Notes under the pieces: model-generated
Told to the model about the DNA's origin: nothing
The model's input: only the letters and a program-made list of their open reading frames with translations
Databases searched by the model: none
Shown: positions 21,049-32,518 of the stretch, piece by piece
Layout: each line of letters begins with the position of its first letter
How positions within the stretch are numbered: the first letter of the stretch is position 1
Origin: Byssothecium circinans
Lineage: Eukaryota; Ascomycota; Dothideomycetes; Pleosporales; Massarinaceae
Assembly (NCBI GenBank): GCA_010015675.1
Contig: ML976995.1
Location: forward strand, 400,247-464,246
Reading direction: 5' to 3'
Length of the DNA: 64,000 bases
Made by a program: the position numbers and the translations under genes

Positions 21049-22364
21049 ATTCGCAGTACCGAAGGTGCGGTAATTGTAAATATTGGGTTGTACTGAAGGA
21101 GAGAAAGGTAGCAGTGGTTGTGCTGCAGGTCAATTTAATGTATCCTAGTTGTGTTGTGGACTGCAAACGCACTAGCGCATCACGGCTTCTCTGACTTACT
21201 GCTCCATCGTCAACGAAGGAAGGCGCGCGTGGCTGAGCGGAAATAAGGAAAAGCGTTGCCAGACTGTTGGCAAACGGCTACAAACTCCATATAACCCCCG
21301 CCGTGGATTGACGGCCAGCATGGGTATCGATGTGCCTATAGTCTTTCGCTTCCGCTCATATGTATTGTGCACCGATAAGACCCGAATCCGTGTCAATGCG
21401 CAAATAATTCCGTCATTGCTACTAATCTTTGACTTGAACGACACATGTATGTGTGCAACCCCGCATGCAGGGCTCCAGACTTGACTGTAATCACGTGACG
21501 TTTGAGCGGTAAGCTTCCACGTGCAGGATTCCACGCGACAGAAATACAGTTTAAGAATAGGAAGAGTACTCTTTCTTTGGCAGAGGCAATGCCGGCTGAT
21601 AATTCGAAGAGAAATGAAGTTGAAGACGCAGGAGCATAATGCAATAGGGAAAGGTACAAGTGTGTAGAGCGACGCTATAAGGGCCAAAGAGATCCGAGAG
21701 TGTGAATTGCAAGGCGCTAGAGGTAAGAACATTGCGGTGACAGCAATAATATACTTTCGTTTGCGGACAGTGGAATGAAGGAGGTGACGTCGTCTCTAGT
21801 TAGTCGTGCTGACTAACTACATGTAGGTCTTGTAACCTAAATTGTGCTTGTTATAGTATGTCATAACAACATGTCTTTACATTACAGTGAATTTCTGATA
21901 CTTTTAGTTTTCCTGTTTGTCCTTTTTCTTTTGCATGTAGTGCCACCCTGCTTTTTATTTCTTCACTTACCTAGAATCCTTTCAAGTGAGTATAGGTAGC
22001 GATAACCATAGGCAACTAGAAATGCAATGACAAGTAAATATATACAAGCAAGCGCGGTTCTATCTCATGGGTAATAGCTATACTATTTATTAGCAATACA
22101 TAATGTTACCATGGTATCCGCTGGGTTTGAAATACGACATCTATTATTTCTACTTAAGACAGCTATTTAGTAACAACCAGGTAAACTCTTAGCAATCAAG
22201 GTTGCTTGTCATCAAGGAGATAAATGAGACTCAGCACCCTTTGAGTCTCATTGGCACAAGTTGATTGGGCGAACTTCCAAAGATGATCCGGCTTGCGTGT
22301 CGTTGGAGAAGCAAATGAGGCTCAGTCCCTTCTAAGCCTCACCATCGCATAGAAACGAAGACAA
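21049..22364. other. intergenic with AT-rich relic and hairpins
   Basis: No gene is supported. An inverted repeat TAGTTAGTC-GTGCT-GACTAACTA lies at 21797-21819. About 21830-22200 is AT-rich and may be worn repeat DNA. Two related hairpins just downstream of the next gene are listed separately. Confidence 0.5.
22223..22341. terminator. two related hairpins in the 3' flank
   Basis: 22223-22252 forms a perfect 11-bp stem (AATGAGACTCA / TGAGTCTCATT) with an 8-nt loop. 22316-22341 forms a 7-bp stem (TGAGGCT / AGCCTCA) around a similar CAG.CCCTT loop. They lie 24-142 nt beyond the stop of the minus-strand gene and probably fall in its 3' UTR or 3' flank. A role in RNA 3' processing is only a guess. 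Confidence 0.4.
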
Positions 22365-23222
22365 TCACTTGCGCTTCTTCTTGTCCTTGCCAACATCCTT
22401 CTCCTCCCGGGTCTTGTCATTCCATCCCCCCTTGTCTCGCCTACGGGTGCCAACCGCCTGCTTCTTGTTATAACCTCCCTTACGTTTGGCATCTAGTTGC
22501 GCAAGTTTTTTGTTCGCCTCTAAGTTTGCGTCTTCCTGATCAGGGCCCTCCATACGAATGCGACGCTGGCTCAAGGTGGTGGCTTCCTTGGTCTTGCCTG
22601 CCGCCTTCAGCCGCTCCTCCTCAGTCTTCAGCTTGTTCACTTGTCTTCTTGTCTTCTCCGTGATGAGGCGGTCCTCTTCAATCTTCTTGAAAGCGGCAAT
22701 CGGGTCAGGGTCAGCAAGGGCCTGTTCCCTCTTCACCGCTTCAGCATCGACGGGAGGGGCGAGCTGCTCCAACCGCTTGACTTCCGGATCCTTGAGGTCA
22801 CCATAATACACTGGTTGGCCACGGTTCATCTTCTTGAAAACACCAGTACAGTCAGTCACCCCATGCTGTTTGTTGCCGCAACCTGCAGAGTCTACAAGAA
22901 ACACTTGTCCACAACGAACTCGTCCAAGTACTGGGTGGTCATAATACTCCAAACAGAAGACATACTGCGGTGCCCATCCTAGGAAGGTTGAACGATCCTT
23001 GGCACCTTCGCCTTTAGCATGATGACCTTTTCCAAGGTGGTTGCCCACGTAGATATTGCCAAAGTTTGGGTCGAAGTACTCAACATTCCAAAGTATGCCG
23101 TAGAATTCATGAAAAGGGAAGCAGCCGTACGGGATCTGTTCATCATCTGGATGTTCGGTGACCACCGTGACAGTGTCCACTACGCGTCCGCCATACTCCT
23201 GAAGTCCGCGGGGAAGAGGCAT
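22365..23222 (-). CDS. SAGCG-motif protein with Lys-rich tail (copy 1)
   Basis: This is an intronless frame of 285 codons from ATG 23222. The N-terminal half is globular. It has FDPNFGNIYVGNHLGKGHH, then QYVFCLEYYDHPVLGRVRCG and QVFLVDSAGCGNKQHG. The C-terminal half is charged and helical (EKTRRQVNKLKTEEERLKA) and ends in a Lys/Arg-rich tail (KDVGKDKKKRK), suggesting a nucleic-acid or nuclear association. It is a paralogue of the protein at 33891-34838, sharing FDPN, HH, Y(V/I)FC, VRC and the (D/N)SAGCG motif. Several Cys of the other copy (the HHCKPCNKPM region) are missing here. It is divergently arranged with the APH-like kinase at 23958, with 735 bp between the two ATGs. The family is not recognised. 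Confidence 0.75.
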   Translation of the reverse strand: MPLPRGLQEYGGRVVDTVTVVTEHPDDEQIPYGCFPFHEFYGILWNVEYFDPNFGNIYVGNHLGKGHHAKGEGAKDRSTFLGWAPQYVFCLEYYDHPVLGRVRCGQVFLVDSAGCGNKQHGVTDCTGVFKKMNRGQPVYYGDLKDPEVKRLEQLAPPVDAEAVKREQALADPDPIAAFKKIEEDRLITEKTRRQVNKLKTEEERLKAAGKTKEATTLSQRRIRMEGPDQEDANLEANKKLAQLDAKRKGGYNKKQAVGTRRRDKGGWNDKTREEKDVGKDKKKRK

Positions 23223-23957
23223 CTTGAGCTTGGTACGAGTCTAGCTGTGGACTGGTTACAGTTGGTGGTGGTGGCAAGTCGACGCAAATATGTATGCCGG
23301 CAAGAGGTGGAGATCTATTCGAAGGTAGTGCGGGCTGAGGGTAGCACGGTGGCCAACAGCTCCGTGTGTAGATAAAATGACTAGAATTGAGCGAGTTAGA
23401 AATGCTTAGAGAGGTTTAGGGTTGACGAAGATGCTCAGAGGTTGAGGGAGTCGAGGTTTGGTAGTGTATACCTTTGAGTGAGAAGCTCAGCGTTGAGCAT
23501 TTGACAGCTCTGACGTGAGCGAGCAGGTATCGGAGCTTTTCGAACGTCAGGGTTGATAGAGTTGTCGGTTGCTGTAGAAGTATATGATAGAGTAGAGTTG
23601 TTCTGTGTGCTAGGTATGAATGGCGAGGAAGCAGCCATGGCTAGTGTGGTGCAGATATATACTGTTTAGTTTAGTCAACTTCGCTACGAAGCTCTGTAGC
23701 CTCAGAAATTGGGGAGAGAGATCGTTCACGTGATATCACATTCACGGGCAGGCTGCGGGGGCTGGCTGGGTTTTGCGCTAATCCCGAAAAGATCTTAGCA
23801 CCTGTCATCATTTAAACCCCAGAATAACACACTCTCTTCTCCAGTTGTCATCTTTTTGGTAAGACACAACCGCAACCTTCAGTTATCGTGCAACACACCT
23901 TCGACATTGACAAAACAGCCTACGTCCGCCTAAAAGCATTTTTTCGACACAAGCAAA
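23223..23957. promoter_or_regulatory. divergent promoter, SAGCG copy 1 / kinase copy 1
   Basis: The 735 bp between two divergent start codons hold a CACGTG box at 23727-23732, in the context TCACGTG, 226 bp before the kinase ATG. A 67-codon upstream frame (23638-23435, ATG in good context) precedes the SAGCG gene. It does not splice in frame to it by any junction I tried, so it may be a uORF in the leader. The equivalent interval of the second pair also has TCACGTG at a similar distance. Confidence 0.4.
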
Positions 23958-26561
23958 ATGTTGACGACTGCAAACAAAGACAGTTTCCAACGCTTCATAT
24001 TCCACATCAAGCAACCATGGGCACAGCAAGCGGAGTCCACACCAGCGAAAAAGCACGGCAATCGAGACTTCATCTCCCACCTCAAGGTATCGTCTAATGA
24101 TAGCACTCCGTCACCATTGCGTGAGAAGAACATATTCAAGCATGTCATCTCCCGCGCTAAGCAGAAGCTTAGTCATCTTACGCGGCACTCCAAGTCCTCG
24201 ACCCCGCAGTCTGCAGGCTCACCTATCCCTTCTATTGAGATACCTGCGGCTGCTCCCAACACGCCCAATGACCTCCACGTGAAGCATCCACCTCAGCTCC
24301 TCGTCGCTCTTGACCCTCCTACACCCACTATCGACTCTGCTCTCGGCTCTAGCTTTTCCAACTCTCTCGACTCTTTAAAAGAGCCGCCGGTAGCACCGCC
24401 ATTGAAATCGGTCAAAGGAATTGATCAACCAGAGCTCATTGAGCAAATTGAAGGCGATTGCTTGGTATTCCAATCACTGAACACGCTCTCTATGGCCTTC
24501 TTTGGAGACGCCAAGATCCCGGACGATAATCAATCGGGTGTAGTAGATCATGATCAGAACACCAACCGCATGTATGTCGTACTCTTATCGAACACCGGAG
24601 TCGAGAATGAAGAGCCCTCATACATCGACGTCCGTTCAATTGGAGGCGATTCCCTGCACGACCTTGGCAATAAGATAATGTGTGCATGGGCTACACAGGA
24701 GAATAACAGCCCTGTTGGGCACGCAGATCAGCAAACCATGACGGAAAACGGGGACGGTGGTGGAGAAAACGGGCGGGAAGAACATGTCACAAACGACAAA
24801 CAAATCGGCAATACTGAAAACTGCAGCAAAGAGAAGGACATGGTCATCATGACAGAACAGCAGCACGAGAACTTAGCTCAAGGCGACCACAAGATGATTC
24901 ATGATTCCATAAATGGCAGCTTAAATGACAACTCGGGCTCAGACCATGAAGAGAAGGAGGCTAAGGTCGACGATCTGGATGAAAAAGATCTAGAAGACCT
25001 GGAAGATGACAGGGATGGAAAGGAAGACGAAGAGGAGGACGAAGAAGAGACGGAGGAGCGCAATGACTGGGAAGCCATCCGTGCAATCTCAAATGATACA
25101 CTGCGCCAATTCCTCCTCGACACACTTGACGATACTCGCTCTCTTGGCCTTGACCACACCCACGTGTTCAAAAACCGGCCAGAGGGTACTTTCAATCTTG
25201 CGATTATGATGGGTCTTTTCCGAAATAAGGAGATAGAGCAATACGTGATTCGAATTCCTGCCCACGGCACCGAAGCCCTCTGGACAAAGGCAGATAAATA
25301 CCTGCTCCAGAATCAGGTTGCTCTGATGGAACACATTCGGCTGAACTGCCCTACAGTACCCGTACCGAAGGTCTTTAGCTATTCAGCGACGCTCGATAAC
25401 CCTCTTGGTGTTCCCTATATTTTGATGCAGAAGCTGGAGGGTCTGCGTGCTGGCGAAATTTGGTTCGACGAGTACGAGGACGATGACCTTTGGCGGGATG
25501 CCGATGTACCTTCTCCTAGCACTCATGCCAAGCGCGTCAACTTTCTGAAGTCCTTGGCTCGCATCATGGTCGACCTAGAATCCGTAAAGTTTGACAAGAT
25601 CGGCCTCCCACTTGTTACCGCACCCTCCAATATTAGCAATATTCCTCGTTCCGAGCAGGCGATTGAGGTTGGACATACTTGTCACTGGCCGTCGGTCTCC
25701 GACGTTCATAAGATGGTAGAGCGTGGTCCCTTTTCATCTACCCAAGAATACATCAATGCTGCACTTGACACATACTTCAATTACGAAGAGCTAGCTGAAA
25801 ATCCTGAGATTGAGACTAGCTCCAAAGCACAGATGCGGCTCGGCTCGCGTAAGATTCTGGATATCGTCTTTTCAACCTCAGCGTTCAATCCTGATGAAGA
25901 ACCTGAGGACTTCGTCATCCAGCATAATGACCTCGATCTCCAAAACATACTTGTCGACAAAGCTGGTAACGTGACTGGAATCATCGATTGGGACGGGGCT
26001 TTTGCCGCTCCGCGCTGCCTTGGCCCCGCAGCAGTCCCCAAATTCCTCCAGCGCGACTGGTTTCCCGATGACGATAACCGGATCTTCGACGAGTCTCCAT
26101 ACATGGCCTGGAACGTTGAGTACTACCGCAAGATCTACGCTGCCGCTCTGATGCAAGCCGAGAAGTCCTCTACCCATGCGAAGTCTGATATGTCGAAATA
26201 TACCCTCAAGTCGCCCATATATCAAGCTGCCCTATCGGCACTTTACGAAGGGGGGGATCCGTGGGACTTCACTGATCGCATCTTGCGTGAGCTACCGGGC
26301 ATCCGGAATGATCCGCTGTACTTCAAGGTTAAGCTTGGTGTTGGATGGCCGGCGGCAGAGGCTATGTTGCGACGCGAGATTCATAAGCTGTGTGAGCCGG
26401 CGCTACCTGATGAGAAGTTCTTGCTCGAGTTGGATGTCGAAGTGGAAATTGAGGATGAGGAGAGCGAAGAAAACCAAGCGAACGAGGAAGATGAAGATAT
26501 CGAGGACAAAGAGAATCGGGATCCCCACTGCGATGATACAGTGGAAGCCGGAGGCAATTAG
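23958..26561 (+). CDS. APH-fold kinase-like protein with acidic N-terminal extension (copy 1)
   Basis: This is an uninterrupted frame of 867 codons from ATG 23958. The C-terminal half (about residues 370-790) is an aminoglycoside phosphotransferase/choline-kinase-like fold. It shows YVIRIPAHGTEALW (nucleotide-binding lobe), VPYILMQKLEG (hinge), the catalytic loop HNDLDLQNIL at residue 656, and the metal-binding IIDWDGA at 677. In fungi this fold is used on small molecules or proteins, and the substrate here is unknown; drug resistance should not be inferred. The first 370 residues are low-complexity: a basic start with FKHVISRAKQKLSHLTRHSK, then a long polar region ending in a strongly acidic run (DGKEDEEEDEEETEERND). 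A second acidic tail ends the protein. It is paralogous to the kinase at 35768-37393 and divergent from the SAGCG gene. Confidence 0.85.
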   Translation: MLTTANKDSFQRFIFHIKQPWAQQAESTPAKKHGNRDFISHLKVSSNDSTPSPLREKNIFKHVISRAKQKLSHLTRHSKSSTPQSAGSPIPSIEIPAAAPNTPNDLHVKHPPQLLVALDPPTPTIDSALGSSFSNSLDSLKEPPVAPPLKSVKGIDQPELIEQIEGDCLVFQSLNTLSMAFFGDAKIPDDNQSGVVDHDQNTNRMYVVLLSNTGVENEEPSYIDVRSIGGDSLHDLGNKIMCAWATQENNSPVGHADQQTMTENGDGGGENGREEHVTNDKQIGNTENCSKEKDMVIMTEQQHENLAQGDHKMIHDSINGSLNDNSGSDHEEKEAKVDDLDEKDLEDLEDDRDGKEDEEEDEEETEERNDWEAIRAISNDTLRQFLLDTLDDTRSLGLDHTHVFKNRPEGTFNLAIMMGLFRNKEIEQYVIRIPAHGTEALWTKADKYLLQNQVALMEHIRLNCPTVPVPKVFSYSATLDNPLGVPYILMQKLEGLRAGEIWFDEYEDDDLWRDADVPSPSTHAKRVNFLKSLARIMVDLESVKFDKIGLPLVTAPSNISNIPRSEQAIEVGHTCHWPSVSDVHKMVERGPFSSTQEYINAALDTYFNYEELAENPEIETSSKAQMRLGSRKILDIVFSTSAFNPDEEPEDFVIQHNDLDLQNILVDKAGNVTGIIDWDGAFAAPRCLGPAAVPKFLQRDWFPDDDNRIFDESPYMAWNVEYYRKIYAAALMQAEKSSTHAKSDMSKYTLKSPIYQAALSALYEGGDPWDFTDRILRELPGIRNDPLYFKVKLGVGWPAAEAMLRREIHKLCEPALPDEKFLLELDVEVEIEDEESEENQANEEDEDIEDKENRDPHCDDTVEAGGN

Positions 26562-27994
26562 TACAAGGAAGAAACTGAGGCTCGATGGAGGGATAGAGCA
26601 AGACTGAGGCGGACAAATTATTTTCTTCGTCTGCAAGTTACTTTCACTTATCGGGACCTTTTCGGCGTTATTGGACTTTTATTTTGAGAGCGGCATCCAA
26701 AGTCCTTGTTTCTATGGAAAGTGTTGCTATGCTGGGTTGGTATTGGGTTTGCGCTTTATATCTTTTCTTGCAGGGATCTTTTTCAATCAAACGTGGTTTG
26801 GAACCTGATCTCAGCGCAGTTTGCCATGTAAGCAATGTGATTACAACAAGTGAAACTACTTTAAAGCTATCCTGCATCCTGTTGATCCTAACATGTGATA
26901 TGACGGGCGACCAGGCAATCTGTCTCTGACGTAGTGTAGGAAAAGGGGTAATGACTAAGCATAAGAGCACCCATGCTATCAGATCGATTGCGTCAACAAG
27001 CGACAAAATTTTCGTTCAACCACTATTGAGGCATTGAATTAAGCCTCTCCACGTATTCAACACTCTTTTTATCTTGCGAAAGCCTTCTTTTGTGTGGCGC
27101 AATCACGCTATACATCATTTACCAAGGTCCCGAACACCCAGCGCCCGCATTTGAGAAACCACAAGCACAAAAAAAACAACTCATTGATTGAATCACAGCA
27201 TGATTCTGGTGGATGATACAAGGACTGATATAAAGGTGAGATGTACTTGCTAAGATAGCTAAAGTTCTACACACAGCACACCTTCTTTATAGTGATTGCT
27301 CATTTGGTTCTTTAAACCTCTCTAGGTGGCGTGATTCACGGCTAATGATGACCGATGAAATCTTTCTTCGTTTTATCGGCAAAACCGACCCTTTACGTAC
27401 TTTGACACCACCGGGTCGCAGCATGGTTTTCCTTAAGCTAGGTCTTTAAATTTTGTAGGTAATTACTTCCTTTAAACTTATAATTATATCTATCTAGGCT
27501 TAAAATTTTAAAAGAAAATATTAAGGCTTAGCTTTATTATTAAGATAAACTATATATTAAGAAATAAGGATCGCTTAACTCTCCGCTGTATATATTGCTT
27601 AATGTCATCTCAATTATGCATGCGAACATAACTCTGTCCTCAGAGGCGCGCCTCGCCTGTACCAGCACCTGGCATACAAATACGAAGGGCTGAGGTCCTC
27701 AAGGTCCTCCATTGTAGTGGAACACCGCTGTTGGAAGAGCAAAAGTGCGAAGTGATATGAGGAAGCTATCCCAGCTAATATATCTTTTCTATTATCCAAT
27801 GACATTTACATTGGCAAATATGTCGACAGGGCCCATCCCGTTCCCAAAGGGTACCTGGTGCTGACACGATTCAACACAGACGGGCAGATAGAGGCATTAA
27901 AGGTTAACTGGGTAGCGTTCACGGAGCTCACCATGGTAGACTTCTAGCGCAGACTCGGATTTCGTAATTACATATTTGTAGCTTCTCCTGAGTA
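26562..27994. other. intergenic, AT-rich centre
   Basis: This is convergent intergenic DNA between the kinase and the membrane protein gene. About 27440-27600 is strongly AT-rich with many TA steps and short stop-filled frames, consistent with a RIP-worn repeat. No gene or clear element end was found. Confidence 0.5.
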
Positions 27995-29721
27995 TCAAGT
28001 CCTCTCAAGCCGATCGATGGGGAAGGTTGACCTCCGCAAAGCGGCAGCGTGGTCTCCATCAAGTAAGCTGTGGGGCTCTCTCACTGCTGAACTGCTCCCC
28101 ACCGGCAGCGTGCTGCTCTCGGTCTCATTCGAAAGAACGGATGCATTACACGGGTCTATCGTCGCAGGCTCGCTCTGCAAGGCTCCGGAACCGAGAATCA
28201 TCTCGACCTGTTCATCGGATTCACTAAATTCCTCGTCGCACTCTTCTCCTTCGCCTAGTTGAGCAAGACGTTCGTCTAAAAGAACTCGTGAGCGACAATA
28301 ATTTCGAAATCGGGGGCGCACTTACCCCGATAGGACTCCCCCGCGGCTATGAACGGCAGAACACAAAAGATGAGAGGCACGAGCTGACCAAATCCCCATT
28401 CAAGCTCCTTGTTTTCCACTTTCTGGCTTTCCATGATGGCATGTCCTAAAGCCCTGTCACTCATGAGCGTCGAAATGCCTAGCGCGAACCAGCTGATATT
28501 GAGAAGGGTGGCGAACATGATCGAGCGGACCCACCACCATCCATACGTAGCTACTTTCCGCAATGCAGCGTACGATTTTGCTGGCTTGGAATCGGGCGGG
28601 GCGTTTAGTCTGAGCTTGCCATCTAGCTTTTTCATGTGCTGAAACCGAACATCTCTGAGAATCTTGACGCCCGTATTGGTCAGATCCATTATGTCGAACG
28701 GGTGGCTTACGAGCAACAGGATGATCATTGCCGTGCTCGTAGCTCCGGAGCTGCCGCCGTAGTTACCTATGAGATCTTTTCGAGCGCAGTCCGCTGGGCA
28801 CGCCAAGACGTCGTACCACGATCGATAACCCTGGAGAACCAAACAGAAGATAAGGAGAACGGCGCAGATGCTCATAAGCACCATTCTGAGGCCATTCATC
28901 AACGGAAGTCGTCTCCTCTTGACTTTGCCGGTTCCGCTCTCGTCGGGTAACTGTCCGAGAGTAGTTGCTCTCTCCGGAAACTTCACGCGGCGGCGAAAGT
29001 ATGAGCTCAAAACGCCCAAAGTCATGGTGTGCACCCCGTGGCTGAACCACGCCAGATTCGAGCAGATAGAAAAGTGGTACATCGTAAGGCTCCCGTTGGC
29101 CAGCTTTACGATTGCAACAATGAGAATCGCCAAGCAGGTGATGAGTTGCTGATCGCTGAGGCCCAGTAACACTTTGATCAAGCTCTTCACCCAGACTTCC
29201 TTTCTCTCGTCCGAGATGCGGTGGCTCATGGACTTTGTAACTCTCTCTCGAAGCCATCGATCCACGGGGTTTAGCGAGGTTGTGTTGATCATGGAGAGAA
29301 ATACGCAAAAAAGATAGAGGATGAGCGTAACAAGGGCGACCAAGGCAAAGGACAGCACGACGCCAATTCCGGCTATATCGGGATCAGGCTCCAGGTTTGG
29401 ACAGTCGCAATTGCGCTTGTATGAACTGCAGGTAAAATCCTTTGACTGGATGCATGTATCTGCGCGACTTTGAGCGAGCGGTTCGCTAGGCTAATTACAC
29501 ATCGATCACGACAACTTACAAGAGTTCTTGATCGTGTTGTTGACGCGCACACGGTCTGTAGACATGTAAGCACGAATGCAGGATAGCTGGACAGCAGACA
29601 AACCGGATGGGCACATTAGTAGCGAGGACGCGCACTGAAAAATAACGCCCGTCGCATGCGTCCCGTTTAGAAACGTTCCGTTTCCAATATGCAGAGCAGC
29701 CATCTTAGAAGCGCTGCTCAT
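27995..29721 (-). CDS. polytopic membrane protein, unknown function
   Basis: I read three exons, 29721-29520, 29459-28326 and 28275-27995, joined by introns of 60 nt (GTAAGT...CGCAG) and 50 nt (GTAAGT...TTTAG). All are in frame, giving 538 aa. The first exon encodes an extracellular-looking N-terminus with several N-glycosylation sites and Cys. The second begins with CNCDCP-like Cys spacing and DPDIAGIGVVLSFALVALVT, a form typical of an uncharacterised fungal integral-membrane family. About seven hydrophobic helices follow (for example LITCLAILIVAIVKLANG and LRMVLMSICAVLLIFCLVLQ). The last exon is an acidic cytosolic tail (GEGEECDEEFSESDEQVEM). It is not recognisable as a transporter or a known GPCR. 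It lies between the two kinase/SAGCG pairs. Confidence 0.78.
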
Positions 29722-30200
29722 ATGTCGTGCGGCGCGACTTGGAGAAGATCCTGCGACGTCGGATTTCGATCAGAAAACAAGCTTCTGAGAAGATGAGTAC
29801 AATAAAACCGGCATGAGAGCATCAGAGAGGGTAGGAGTGGTCCACGCCAGAGTTTTGGACGATTTCTTCGGGTGAATAGGATGGGCATTGTTGCTTTCAG
29901 ATCAGCATTTTCCCCACCTGCTGCGAGCCCAGGCGAGCCCAGGCGAGCTCAGCCCCGGTTGGTAGGCTTCAAGAGCTGAACCACCAGCCTCGTCGCCAAG
30001 TTATGAGATGAGGCAGCAGGGGGCTGAGGTCAAGGGCGGACGCCAACTCATTTGTGTATTATTTCGGTGACTGTGCTACTGCAGCAGGGAGGGTGCCGAG
30101 CCGCATTGGCCGGGTTCCTGCCGTGAGTGGCGTTAAATTTTCAGGTTATAGACAAAAGAGAGATTAGGTTGTAGGTGATCGCGGCGTGGAGCATACGATA
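29722..30200. other. intergenic up to transposon end
   Basis: This is the promoter region of the membrane protein gene. It holds the small direct repeat CAGGCGAGCCCAGGCGAGC around 29930 and ends at the TA target-site duplication (30199-30200) of the Fot/pogo element. Confidence 0.5.
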
Positions 30201-31409
30201 ACGTGTCCGTGCGGGTGATGCGCGGGCAACACCAAAAACGCTCTACTGAAAACAAGGCTATAGAACCACCCACGATTAATATTATTATGAGATTTTCTTG
30301 CAGGGTAGTAAGTTGATAGCTGCGATTAATTTGCACTATTTAAATCTATCTGGAAGCTTGACGTCGCGGCCGCTGCGTGTAGATTTAGTTAGGGTAGCAG
30401 ATGCACCCTTTGAGGCCTCCCCAACATCTGTAGCATCAACACCACGTTTCTGACGCTTTCTGCTCTATAGAGATAGCTGAGAGGCCTTTCTCTTACCCTT
30501 TTAGGATAGTTGTAGAGCTTTTTCTGCGTTATAGGTAGACTTCTAGGCAGCGCGCTAAGCTGCCTTTTCAGCTCTCTCCTTCTCCTTCGCCTTCTTTGCT
30601 GCCTCTTGCGCAGCACGCTTTTCCTGTTAGATTTTCTCTTTGTATAGCTTAGCTGCCTTCTTCAGCTCTGCTGTCTTTACTTTTTAAAGCTGCTGCTACT
30701 TATCCTCCTACTCCTTAATAGATTAACGAACACGTGCCTCCCTTAGCTTCCTTAGTGACCAGAAGACTACTCTACTATAATACTCCTAGCGCTGTTAAAG
30801 GTCTAGAGCTTTGCCCTTCTTTTTACGCTTCTCCTTAATAGATAGCGCCTGCCTAAGCCTATTATTGTCATGCTTAAGTAGCTTATTTTTAATAGATAGA
30901 TAGTAGAGTAATTAATGAAGCTCCTTTATATCTTAACTACCCTATTCCTTTACTACTAATCGTATAAGCCTATCTATCTTTCTCTAGTTATAATTGCTAA
31001 GCCCTAATAAGGAGCTATCGCTTAATTCTTAATCCTAGGTAAACCTATTAAGGATAGAATTAGGATTAGGTGGCGATATGCCTGTGGCTCTAAAAGAGCT
31101 AAGGATAGTTAATTCTTTAAAGGAGGCCTTCCACGCATTCTAGAATAGGGGGAAGAAGTCACCTTTAGTAATAGAAGCTAGGCCCTAGCTTCTATAAAGG
31201 TATCTTGATAGCTCTGCTAAGTAGGCTGTTAATAGAGGCTTAAACATCACAACGTCAAGTAGCTAAAGCGTATAAGTTGAATGAGGAGGTAGGATAGCAA
31301 GGAGAATCCTATTTTAATTATAGTAGTTAATAAAGTCCATAGTAACATAAAATCCGTAGCCATCTAAGATTAAAAGTTAATATAATTATTAAGTCTTCTT
31401 TTTTATATA

Positions 31410-32518
31410 ACGTAAAGCACCACTGAACCGCCCACACCACCGAACCGCTCAAAAGCTTGNNNNNNNNNNNNNNNNNNNNNNNNNNNNNNNNNNNNNNNNN
31501 NNNNNNNNNNNNNNNNNNNNNNNNNNNNNNNNNNNNNNNNNNNNNNNNNNNNNNNNNNNNNNNNNNNNNNNNNNNNNNNNNNNNNNNNNNNNNNNNNNNN
31601 NNNNNNNNNNNNNNNNNNNNNNNNNNNNNNNNNNNNNNNNNNNNNNNNNNNNNNNNNNNNNNNNNNNNNNNNNNNNNNNNNNNNNNNNNNNNNNNNNNNN
31701 NNNNNNNNNNNNNNNNNNNNNNNNNNNNNNNNNNNNNNNNNNNNNNNNNNNNNNNNNNNNNNNNNNNNNNNNNNNNNNNNNNNNNNNNNNNNNNNNNNNN
31801 NNNNNNNNNNNNNNNNNNNNNNNNNNNNNNNNNNNNNNNNNNNNNNNNNNNNNNNNNNNNNNNNNNNNNNNNNNNNNNNNNNNNNNNNNNNNNNNNNNNN
31901 NNNNNNNNNNNNNNNNNNNNNNNNNNNNNNNNNNNNNNNNNNNNNNNNNNNNNNNNNNNNNNNNNNNNNNNNNNNNNNNNNNNNNNNNNNNNNNNNNNNN
32001 NNNNNNNNNNNNNNNNNNNNNNNNNNNNNNNNNNNNNNNNNNNNNNNNNNNNNNNNNNNNNNNNNNNNNNNNNNNNNNNNNNNNNNNNNNNNNNNNNNNN
32101 NNNNNNNNNNNNNNNNNNNNNNNNNNNNNNNNNNNNNNNNNNNNNNNNNNNNNNNNNNNNNNNNNNNNNNNNNNNNNNNNNNNNNNNNNNNNNNNNNNNN
32201 NNNNNNNNNNNNNNNNNNNNNNNNNNNNNNNNNNNNNNNNNNNNNNNNNNNNNNNNNNNNNNNNNNNNNNNNNNNNNNNNNNNNNNNNNNNNNNNNNNNN
32301 NNNNNNNNNNNNNNNNNNNNNNNNNNNNNNNNNNNNNNNNNNNNNNNNNNNNNNNNNNNNNNNNNNNNNNNNNNNNNNNNNNNNNNNNNNNNNNNNNNNN
32401 NNNNNNNNNNNNNNNNNNNNNNNNNNNNNNNNNNNNNNNNNNNNNATCCTGTTTTGATTTTCTAATGCCAAGCTTTTGAGCGGTTCGGTGGTATGGGCGG
32501 TTCGGTGGTGCTTTACGT
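31410..32518. mobile_element. second TIR element nested in the Fot/pogo element
   Basis: Inverted repeats of about 50 bp face each other across the assembly gap. Both start ACGTAAAGCACCAC, contain two GAACCGC blocks and end CTCAAAAGCTTG. They differ at two positions, both C/T. Each is flanked by TA (31408-31409 and 32519-32520), again a Tc1/mariner-style target duplication. Apart from a few bases on the right the body is all N, so coding content and true size are unknown. It may be a full element or a MITE. Its near-identical ends indicate that it is much younger than the host element. Confidence 0.82.
31460..32445. other. assembly gap (986 N)
   Basis: This is a run of unknown bases. It lies exactly between the two inverted repeats of the nested element, which suggests that a multi-copy repeat body could not be assembled. 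The real length may differ from 986. Confidence 0.95.

Noticed and set aside
21222..21300. tRNA-like box A (TGGCTGAGCGG) suggesting a tRNA-Ser or tRNA-Leu
   Set aside because: No box B (GGTTCGANTCC) at the right distance and no acceptor-stem pairing could be found.
21196..21732. 178-codon minus-strand frame with hydrophobic start
   Set aside because: No domain. Its composition fits translated intergenic DNA, and it overlaps the promoter of the 2EXR-type gene.
23435..23638. 67-codon frame with a good ATG context as a first exon of SAGCG copy 1
   Set aside because: No splice junction tried joins it to ATG 23222 in frame without stops; at most it is a uORF.
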